From NCBI GenBank assembly GCA_937951695.1, contig CALFBL010000190.1, positions 1 to 6,324 on the forward strand: a stretch of 6,324 nt of DNA, given 5' to 3'. Positions within the stretch are counted from its first letter, which is position 1. Each line of letters opens with the position of its first letter. Positions 1-4,520 of this stretch are shown here, piece by piece. A model generated the notes under the pieces. It did not search any database. It had not been told where the DNA came from and saw nothing but the letters and a program-made list of their open reading frames with translations. This DNA comes from an uncultured Granulosicoccaceae bacterium. GTDB taxonomy: Bacteria; Pseudomonadota; Gammaproteobacteria; Granulosicoccales; Granulosicoccaceae. A program made the translations under genes and the position numbers.

Positions 1-1
1 A

Positions 2-289
2 TTCAAACTCCAATCCGACCACCATGAGCACCTCGGTAACGATGTGGATGCCGAAGAACGCGAATTTGTGTTGGGTGAAATGAAGGCCCCGCTGGATGTG
101 GACTCGCTGGTGCGTTCTATTCCCAAAGGCGCTGAGCAACAGGCCTATATGATTTCGATGATGGGCATGACGCTCGACACTCAGGAAGAAGCCAAATTTC
201 TCGACTCGTTCCGCAAAGGGTTAGGTATTTCGGAAGACACAGCCAATGCCATTCATACCCAGTTGGGTGCACCGGTTCTCTATGGCTAG
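2..289 (+). CDS. TerB/DUF533-like (YebE-type) protein, 3' part
   Basis: The frame is open to the left edge of the window, so this is the C-terminal 95 residues of a longer protein. The GTG at 44 is an internal codon rather than a convincing start, because the same frame continues upstream through charged, histidine-rich sequence. The visible part is an all-helical acidic domain. It has an Asp-Ala-Glu-Glu-Arg segment, then a Pro-Leu-Asp-Val-Asp-Ser-Leu motif, a helix ending in Tyr-Met-Ile-Ser-Met, and the C-terminal Leu-Gly-Ala-Pro-Val-Leu-Tyr-Gly. This order resembles the C-terminal TerB-like domain of DUF533/YebE inner-membrane-associated proteins, recognised from memory and not by a search. 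The function of the family is not settled. The gene ends 39 bases before the dsrC-like ATG, and a hairpin lies in that gap, so co-transcription is possible but may be attenuated. Confidence 0.72.
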   Translation, partial: FKLQSDHHEHLGNDVDAEEREFVLGEMKAPLDVDSLVRSIPKGAEQQAYMISMMGMTLDTQEEAKFLDSFRKGLGISEDTANAIHTQLGAPVLYG

Positions 290-310
290 CGAGGTAGCGT
301 GTATAGATAC

Positions 311-346
311 TTCAGCGGTTGATGGTCAATGACATCAGCCGCTGAA
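311..346 (+). promoter_or_regulatory. Hairpin spanning the dsrC start codon (attenuator or terminator)
   Basis: The arms TTCAGCGGTTGATG (311-324) and CATCAGCCGCTGAA (333-346) pair over 14 positions, with a single T.G wobble at 319/338. The 8-base loop (325-332) contains the ATG at 329-331. The second arm is followed by CATTTTCTATT (347-357), a weak U-rich tail. As RNA this could be an intrinsic terminator for the upstream DUF533-like gene, an attenuator for dsrC, or a structure controlling translation. No Shine-Dalgarno sequence is visible before 329. Confidence 0.6.
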
Positions 347-679
347 CATTTTCTATTGGTGGACGAGGTTAGTCTGGCTACCGATGAAGAGGGATACCTG
401 CTTCGCCGCACTGATTGGTCTCGCGATGTTGCGGTTACCATGGCAGCGCTTGATCAAGTCGAATTAACGGACAGTCATTGGGAAGTGATTCAGCTGCTGC
501 AAGAGTACTACGACAATTACGAAATCGCCCCGGCGATTCGAATTTTGACCAAAGCAGTGGGCAAGAAGCTGGGTAAAGACAAAGCCAACAGCCGGTACCT
601 GTACCAACTGTATCCGCAAGGCCCGGCGAAGCAAGCATGTCGTTACGCCGGTTTACCCAAGCCCACCGGGTGTGTCTAG
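329..679 (+). CDS. dsrC: DsrC/TusE-family sulfur carrier with both DsrC cysteines
   Basis: This 116-residue protein is a small soluble sulfur carrier of the DsrC/TusE/DsvC family. It carries the family signatures: Asp-Glu-Glu-Gly-Tyr-Leu near residue 19, His-Trp-Glu-Val-Ile near 50, the Ala-Pro-Ala-Ile-Arg stretch, Asn-Ser-Arg-Tyr-Leu-Tyr near 88, and a flexible C-terminal arm ending Gly-Leu-Pro-Lys-Pro-Thr-Gly-Cys-Val. The arm has Cys104 and penultimate Cys115, 11 residues apart, as in Allochromatium DsrC (Cys100/Cys111). E. coli TusE has only the last one. Two cysteines allow an intramolecular disulfide or a trisulfide, the form known to be handled by DsrMK. This matches the two genes that follow 50 bases downstream. 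The ATG start has no clear ribosome binding site and sits in a hairpin loop. TTG 356 or GTG 359 would be shorter alternatives, but the ATG gives an N-terminus closest to family length. Confidence 0.9.
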   Translation: MTSAAEHFLLVDEVSLATDEEGYLLRRTDWSRDVAVTMAALDQVELTDSHWEVIQLLQEYYDNYEIAPAIRILTKAVGKKLGKDKANSRYLYQLYPQGPAKQACRYAGLPKPTGCV

Positions 680-700
680 CCACCTATGCGTCGCAAGGGT

Positions 701-712
701 GTGATCTATCAC
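701..712. promoter_or_regulatory. Perfect 5+5 dyad upstream of dsrM-like gene
   Basis: The sequence GTGATCTATCAC is a perfect inverted repeat (GTGAT, 2-base centre, ATCAC) in the 50-base gap between the dsrC-like and dsrM-like genes. It ends 17 bases before the ATG at 730. The centre is too short for an RNA hairpin, so if functional it would be a protein operator. It does not match CRP or FNR spacing. It may be chance. Confidence 0.2.
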
Positions 713-729
713 TGATTTGAGCTGCTGAC

Positions 730-1410
730 ATGGGCGAATTCATAGCTCCACTGGTGCTGGTATCGATCGTCGTGCTAACCCTCGGTTCGCTTTTTCGTCT
801 ATGGCGACTGATTCGCACACCGGTGCAGCGATACATTGCGATATCGCCTGCGCCGGCTACCCGGTTTGGTGTTCTCAGTGCTTTGTTAGCGGAATCGTTT
901 TTTTTCCCCACGCTGTTTCGCGCATCGGTGTGGACCTGGTTATTTGGTTGGGTGTTTCATGTTTGTCTGTTATTGACGCTGATCATTCACCTGCGTTTTT
1001 TCTCGATTACGCCTCCACTGTTGGTCGCATGGTTTATGCCCTATACCAGTTACGTATCGTGGGGCCTGGTGGCCGGGTTGACCGGATTGCTCGCTCGTCG
1101 GTGTCTGGTAGATCGTCTGCGCTACATATCCACGCCCGCTGATTACTTGCATTTGCTGCTACTGCTGGCCATTGCAGTGTTGGGCATGTTTCTCTCGCAG
1201 TCGGATTCGGTGAACGTGTACGAACTCATTTTGTATGTGCAAAGCTTGCTTCGCTTGTCGTCGGCGCATTTGTCGTCAAACCTGCTGTTGGCGTTGCATG
1301 TACTCGGTGCCTGCGTTGTGTTTTGCGTCTATCCGTTTTCCAAATTGTTTCACGGGCCTTTGTCGTGGTTCAATCCAACGCGGAGCCAACCGAGGCGATC
1401 TCGCTCATGA
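730..1410 (+). CDS. dsrM: DsrM/NarI-like dihaem b-type membrane subunit
   Basis: This 226-residue integral membrane protein is predicted to pass electrons between quinone and the iron-sulfur partner encoded next. About five hydrophobic segments are visible, near residues 5-24, 67-90, 105-122, 138-155 and 184-204. Histidines 77 and 87 are 10 apart in one helix. His190 and His208 are 18 apart around a Tyr-Pro-Phe-Ser-Lys-Leu-Phe-His motif. The same spacings occur for the haem ligands of E. coli NarI (56/66 and 187/205), so two b haems are expected. The C-terminus is a short basic tail, probably cytoplasmic. The start ATG has only a weak TGAG upstream (718-721), and no better start was seen. The stop codon overlaps the next start in ATGA (1407-1410), implying translational coupling. 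The name DsrM rather than NarI or TmcC rests on the DsrC and DsrK neighbours. Confidence 0.82.
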   Translation: MGEFIAPLVLVSIVVLTLGSLFRLWRLIRTPVQRYIAISPAPATRFGVLSALLAESFFFPTLFRASVWTWLFGWVFHVCLLLTLIIHLRFFSITPPLLVAWFMPYTSYVSWGLVAGLTGLLARRCLVDRLRYISTPADYLHLLLLLAIAVLGMFLSQSDSVNVYELILYVQSLLRLSSAHLSSNLLLALHVLGACVVFCVYPFSKLFHGPLSWFNPTRSQPRRSRS

Positions 1411-2849
1411 TACTCAAGCCCGATGCAATGGCGCACAGCAAGCCTCACCTTGCCAGTGCAGAGCAGCAAGAGACGTTAGGTTTTGCGCCAACGTTATCGG
1501 ACAACTGGCACAGTGAAGCCATCGAGCTACTGGGCGAGAAAGTCTCCGAGTCTCGCGCTTTGCGCGTGGCGATGGATGCATGCATGAAGTGCGGGGCTTG
1601 CACAGACAAATGCCATTATTTTCTAGGCACCGATGACCCAAACAACATGCCTGTCGCACGTCAGGATTTAATGCGCAGCGTGTACCAGCGCCACTATACG
1701 TTTACCGGGAAGTATTTGCCCTGGCTGGTCGGGGCAAAAGAGCTGGACGAGGACATGCTGGATCGATGGTACACCTACTTCCATCAATGTTCTCAGTGTC
1801 GACGTTGTTCGGTGTATTGCCCGGTGGGTATTGACACCTCGGAAGTCTCGATGGCAGGACGCGATATTCTGGCATCCATCGGGATGGGCCAAAAGTACGT
1901 CAACCAAATTATTGGCAAGGTCAATAGCAAAGGCAACAATCTGGGGCTACCGGGGCCAGCGTTGGCCGATACGTTGCTGGGTCTGGAGGAGGATGTGCTG
2001 GAAGAAACCGGCTTGCCGGTCCGATTTCCCTTGGATGACTCGAGTGCCGAGCTGTTGTTGGTGGCGCCTTCCGCTGATTTTTTTGCCGAGCCGCATGTTG
2101 ATGGCCTGATTGGGTACGCGAAGGTATTGCATCAGGCAGGCATTTCATGGACTCTCAGTACACACGCTTCGGAGGCTGCAAATTTTGGATTGTTTGTGGG
2201 CAGCGAACCGCATACAAAAACCATGGCGAGCCGCATTCGCGACGCGGCATTACAGTTGGGTGTTAAGCGGCTGGTGTTTGGTGAGTGCGGCCATGCGTGG
2301 CGGGTGGCGCAAAATTTTCTGCCCGACTGGGTTGATCTGGATTTTCTAGATGCCGCTTACCCGCGGCCTCAGCACATCGCAGAAGTTACGCATGAGCTGT
2401 GGAAAACCGGTCGTATACAGTTCGATCCAAGTAAAAACGCAGAGCGAACCGTAACGTTTCACGATTCGTGTAACGTAGCACGAGCAACGACACTGGGCAA
2501 CACGCGTAACGGTCACTTTACGGTGCCTCGGGATCTGCTCAAAGCCAGTTGTGATAATTTTGTCGAAATGTCCCGCGCCACAACACATCAGAGCACATTC
2601 TGTTGTGGCGGCGGTGGGGGCTTGCTGACCGATGAACTATTGGAGCTGCGCATAAAAGGCGCTACGCCACGTATGAATGCCCTCGCACAGGTGGTTAAAG
2701 AGCATCAAGTGACGCATATGGTTGCGATGTGCGCCATTTGTAAAAGTCAATTTTCAACGGTGTTCCCGGAATTCGATTTGAGCTTTGATGCGGTATTAAG
2801 TCTGCACCAAGTGCTTGGGGACGCCCTGGTTATGGGGTCTGTGCGATGA
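1407..2849 (+). CDS. dsrK: DsrK/HdrD-like iron-sulfur protein with CCG domain
   Basis: This is a cytoplasmic-side catalytic subunit of 480 residues. The N-terminal half has two four-cysteine [4Fe-4S] motifs, Cys59/62/65/69 and Cys128/131/134/138, both with C-x2-C-x2-C-x3-C spacing. The C-terminal half has one CCG domain: Cys355, the Cys399-Cys400-Gly run, then 40 residues to Cys442-x2-Cys445. There is also Cys294 in a Glu-Cys-Gly-His-Ala segment typical of DsrK. In the heterodisulfide reductase family this domain holds the unusual [4Fe-4S] centre that cleaves or forms disulfides. DsrK uses DsrC as its partner. I chose the ATG at 1407, which overlaps the dsrM stop in ATGA and follows GAGG at 1392-1395. 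The frame is open further upstream to a TTG at 1323, but that would overlap dsrM by 88 bases and add a non-homologous extension. It ends in another ATGA overlap (2846-2849). Other CCG proteins (GlpC, LutA/LldE) are less likely given the DsrC and DsrM neighbours. Confidence 0.88.
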   Translation: MILKPDAMAHSKPHLASAEQQETLGFAPTLSDNWHSEAIELLGEKVSESRALRVAMDACMKCGACTDKCHYFLGTDDPNNMPVARQDLMRSVYQRHYTFTGKYLPWLVGAKELDEDMLDRWYTYFHQCSQCRRCSVYCPVGIDTSEVSMAGRDILASIGMGQKYVNQIIGKVNSKGNNLGLPGPALADTLLGLEEDVLEETGLPVRFPLDDSSAELLLVAPSADFFAEPHVDGLIGYAKVLHQAGISWTLSTHASEAANFGLFVGSEPHTKTMASRIRDAALQLGVKRLVFGECGHAWRVAQNFLPDWVDLDFLDAAYPRPQHIAEVTHELWKTGRIQFDPSKNAERTVTFHDSCNVARATTLGNTRNGHFTVPRDLLKASCDNFVEMSRATTHQSTFCCGGGGGLLTDELLELRIKGATPRMNALAQVVKEHQVTHMVAMCAICKSQFSTVFPEFDLSFDAVLSLHQVLGDALVMGSVR

Positions 2850-3271
2850 GGACGATCCCGATTCGGCCCGTGTCAGACCACGGCCTGGAGCCTGTGAATA
2901 CCTGCTCAACCTCATCGTTGTTCGCATTGCAAGTGTTGGATGAGAGTATGGCGCCAGAATTTAAACCGGGCCATGTTGTGGTCGTGGACAGCAGCGCGCG
3001 GTTAAAGCCTGGGTCTTTCGTGCTCGCTCGGGTAGTGCGCAACGAGTCTGAGTCAACCTCGGTCGCTAGGCTGTCCAGCGTTAATAAACCCACGGCAACA
3101 GAGCTTGGGGTGTTAAGACGCTGGCAACCTGTCGATGGTCAGAACGTTGTTTTAGAGGCGTTGAATCGAAGCTGGGCAAATGAGACGGTCGACATGCGAT
3201 GTGTGAACGTTCTCGGTGTGGTCATCCAACGCGCCGCTCGTCGGCGCAAGGATCGTACTCACTATCGTTGA
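2846..3271 (+). CDS. LexA/UmuD-fold (S24-like) protein lacking the catalytic lysine
   Basis: This 141-residue protein starts in an ATGA overlap with the dsrK-like stop, so it is very probably translated from the same mRNA. Residues 25-48 follow the S24 pattern: hydrophobic strand, Asp-Glu-Ser34-Met-Ala-Pro, then Pro-Gly-His-Val-Val-Val-Val-Asp. Ser34 is at the place of the nucleophile. A Pro-Gly-Ser-Phe-Val-Leu-Ala-Arg strand follows (55-62). In LexA and UmuD the general-base lysine comes next in a Val-Lys-Arg/Lys-Leu context. Here that segment reads Val-Ala74-Arg-Leu, so the lysine appears to be missing. The end (Val-Leu-Gly-Val-Val-Ile-Gln, 122-128) is the usual last strand. There is no room for a helix-turn-helix, and the tail is basic. 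It may bind a partner or act as a sensor rather than a protease. Cys20 and Cys119 are its only cysteines. The function is unknown. Confidence 0.68.
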   Translation: MRTIPIRPVSDHGLEPVNTCSTSSLFALQVLDESMAPEFKPGHVVVVDSSARLKPGSFVLARVVRNESESTSVARLSSVNKPTATELGVLRRWQPVDGQNVVLEALNRSWANETVDMRCVNVLGVVIQRAARRRKDRTHYR

Positions 3272-3283
3272 CTTACGATGTGT

Positions 3284-3304
3284 TGACGGGTTTATTACCC
3301 GTCA
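3284..3304. terminator. Hairpin after the dsr-type operon
   Basis: TGACGGGT (3284-3291) and ACCCGTCA (3297-3304) form a perfect 8-bp stem with a 5-base TTATT loop. It begins 13 bases after the stop of the S24-like gene. No T-run follows on either strand, so it is a weak intrinsic terminator at best, or an mRNA 3'-end-stabilising hairpin. Confidence 0.5.
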
Positions 3305-3311
3305 GATGACC

Positions 3312-3325
3312 TTGAGTTATCTCAA
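3312..3325. promoter_or_regulatory. FNR-like dyad TTGAG-N4-CTCAA
   Basis: TTGAG and CTCAA flank a 4-base centre (TTAT). Spacing and symmetry match the FNR/ANR box (TTGAT-N4-ATCAA), with one change in each half-site. It lies about 205 bases before the VOC start, far for direct activation, and could equally be a small hairpin or chance. Confidence 0.15.
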
Positions 3326-3336
3326 ATAATGCGGAT

Positions 3337-3444
3337 TCATTCTTCAGTGACCTTAATGCGTTCGCTTATTTGAACTCGTGCGGTTTCTTCGGTAAGCTCG
3401 TCTATCATCCGATGAAAAGCGGGCAAGGCGATAAACACAACCAC
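3337..3444 (-). CDS. Possible small minus-strand ORF (35 codons)
   Basis: On the minus strand a GTG at 3444-3442 opens a 35-codon frame ending in TGA at 3339-3337. The frame is closed upstream by TAG at 3453-3451. The predicted peptide has a hydrophobic start (Val-Val-Val-Phe-Ile-Ala-Leu-Pro) and then a charged, helix-like part rich in Glu, Arg and Thr, ending Lys-Val-Thr-Glu-Glu. An internal ATG would give 23 residues. No ribosome binding site is visible. It could be a small protein, the decayed end of a lost gene, or chance. I do not recognise it. Confidence 0.15.
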   Translation of the reverse strand: MVVFIALPAFHRMIDELTEETARVQISERIKVTEE

Positions 3445-3530
3445 CTGCGTCTAGTAGTCAATCGGTAATACCCCGGGTTATCAAAATTACGGCACTCTGT
3501 TCATCTGTTTAATCAAGAGGTTCGCACTGA

Positions 3531-3926
3531 ATGGCCAAAGCTATCCACTCCATGGTTCGTGTAACTGACGAGGCGCGTTCAGTCGCTTTTTACGAGAGAG
3601 CGTTTGGTCTGAAGGTGGTGGATCGTCTCGATTTTTCCGGTTTCACGCTTGTCTATCTCAGTAATTCCGAAAGTGAATTTGAACTGGAATTAACCGTCAA
3701 CAAAGACCAGAGCGAACCCTACGAATTGGGTTCGGGTTACGGACATTTTGCGGTATCGGTCGAAGACGTAACCGCCGAACATCAGCGCTTTGAATCCCTG
3801 GGGTTGAACCCGAGAAAATTGGTGGAATTTGCCCCTGATGGTGTGTTGGTCGGCCGGTTCTTCTTTGTGGTAGACCCGGACGGTTATGAAATTGAAGTAC
3901 TTGAACGAGGCGGTCGTTTTAAATAA
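3531..3926 (+). CDS. Glyoxalase I-like VOC metalloprotein
   Basis: This 131-residue protein belongs to the vicinal-oxygen-chelate superfamily and is close in length and pattern to E. coli GloA (135 residues). It has two beta-alpha-beta-beta-beta modules. The putative metal ligands are all present: His6, Glu53, His72 in Gly-Tyr-Gly-His, and Glu122 in Gly-Tyr-Glu-Ile-Glu. A Tyr-Glu-Leu-Gly segment just before His72 is also shared with GloA. Glyoxalase I isomerises the methylglyoxal-glutathione hemithioacetal to lactoylglutathione. The true substrate here could differ, because VOC proteins are diverse. The start is fixed by an in-frame TGA directly before the ATG and by AAGAGG at 3515-3520. The next gene begins 22 bases after the stop, so it looks to be the first gene of the dehydrogenase operon. 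It may detoxify or process an aldehyde from that pathway (inference). Confidence 0.85.
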   Translation: MAKAIHSMVRVTDEARSVAFYERAFGLKVVDRLDFSGFTLVYLSNSESEFELELTVNKDQSEPYELGSGYGHFAVSVEDVTAEHQRFESLGLNPRKLVEFAPDGVLVGRFFFVVDPDGYEIEVLERGGRFK

Positions 3927-3948
3927 ATAACAAAGCGGAGACAGTGTA

Positions 3949-4497
3949 ATGACAGCGGAAACTTTTATTCGCATCGATAAACATCCTGAAAAAAACGGGA
4001 TGACTCGACGGGAATTATTGAAAAGCGCAACAGCGCTGAGTGCAGCGTTTGTGGTGGGCCCAGGCTTTTTGGCGGCCAGCAACGCGGCGTGGGCAACCGA
4101 AGTAGAAGCGTTAAAACCGGAAACATTCGCAACGCTTGTACAAATGGCGCGCGACATTTATCCGCACGATCATGTGGGCGATGAATTCTATGTCAACGCG
4201 GTCAAAGGGTATGACACGAAAGAGGCAGCGCCAGATATCGAGCAGGGCATAAGGCTGCTGAATGCCGCTGCGAGATTAAAGCAGTACGACAACTACCTGT
4301 CTATAGGCTGGGAGCGCGATCGAGTAAAAGTACTCGAAACCCTGCAAAGCACGCCTTTTTTCCAGCGAATTCGAGGAGGTTTGGTCACCGGGCTTTATAA
4401 CCAAAAAGCACTGTGGCCGTTGTTTGGCTATGAGGGAGAGAGCTTTTCGCAAGGCGGTTATCTCGACCGTGGTTTCAACGACATCAACTGGCTGTAA
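3949..4497 (+). CDS. Tat-exported gluconate 2-dehydrogenase subunit 3-type small subunit
   Basis: This 182-residue protein is the small (gamma) subunit of a membrane-associated FAD dehydrogenase. It starts with a twin-arginine signal: Thr-Arg20-Arg21-Glu-Leu-Leu-Lys, then a moderately hydrophobic Ala-rich stretch (26-45). A likely cleavage site is after Ala-Trp-Ala (about residue 49). The mature part has the family features Ala-Arg-Asp-Ile-Tyr-Pro-His-Asp (67-74), a middle helical region, and a C-terminal Leu-Trp-Pro-Leu-Phe-Gly-Tyr-Glu-Gly segment. In gluconate and FAD-glucose dehydrogenases this subunit acts as chaperone and carries the signal-less flavoprotein through the Tat system. The next gene, 23 bases on, encodes exactly such a flavoprotein. 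GCGGAG at 3935-3940 supports the ATG at 3949. An internal ATG (4000) just before the arginines is an alternative start. Confidence 0.87.
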   Translation: MTAETFIRIDKHPEKNGMTRRELLKSATALSAAFVVGPGFLAASNAAWATEVEALKPETFATLVQMARDIYPHDHVGDEFYVNAVKGYDTKEAAPDIEQGIRLLNAAARLKQYDNYLSIGWERDRVKVLETLQSTPFFQRIRGGLVTGLYNQKALWPLFGYEGESFSQGGYLDRGFNDINWL

Positions 4498-4509
4498 GCC
4501 ACAACTTCT

Positions 4510-4515
4510 GGAGAG
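4510..4515 (+). promoter_or_regulatory. Ribosome binding site for the GMC gene
   Basis: GGAGAG lies 5 bases before ATG 4521, one of the clearest Shine-Dalgarno sequences in the window. It fixes the flavoprotein start and the absence of an N-terminal export signal. Confidence 0.75.
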
Positions 4516-4520
4516 ATATA

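Larger units (their letters stand above)
3272..3530. other. 259-base gap between the two plus-strand operons
   Basis: No convincing plus-strand gene is present. The longest plus-strand candidate I noted is 18 codons from ATG 3412, without support. The gap holds a hairpin at 3284-3304, a TTGAG/CTCAA dyad at 3312-3325, and a doubtful minus-strand reading frame at 3337-3444. A promoter for the VOC/GMC operon should lie in the right half, but I found no sigma-70 pair with acceptable boxes and spacing. Confidence 0.6.

Noticed and set aside
44..289. GTG 44 as a true start for an 81-residue protein
   Set aside because: The frame is open to the window edge, no ribosome binding site is seen, and the family is normally longer.
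801..1142. 113-codon plus-strand frame
   Set aside because: It is a shadow in another frame of the membrane protein gene, whose histidine spacing and hydrophobic segments show the true frame.
1391..1403. Small CGAG/CTCG hairpin over the GAGG before the dsrK-like start
   Set aside because: The stem is only 4 bp and lies in coding sequence, so it is too weak to claim as a regulatory element.
1323..1406. 28-codon upstream extension of the DsrK-like frame from a TTG
   Set aside because: It lies fully inside the dsrM-like gene in another frame. The ATG at 1407 forms a classic ATGA overlap and gives a sensible N-terminus.
3412..3468. 18-codon plus-strand frame from ATG 3412 in the inter-operon gap
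   Set aside because: It is very short, has no ribosome binding site, and its composition is unremarkable.
3690..4157. 155-codon minus-strand frame
   Set aside because: It lies antisense to the VOC and Tat-subunit genes, both of which have strong family motifs. Its own product shows no recognisable domain.
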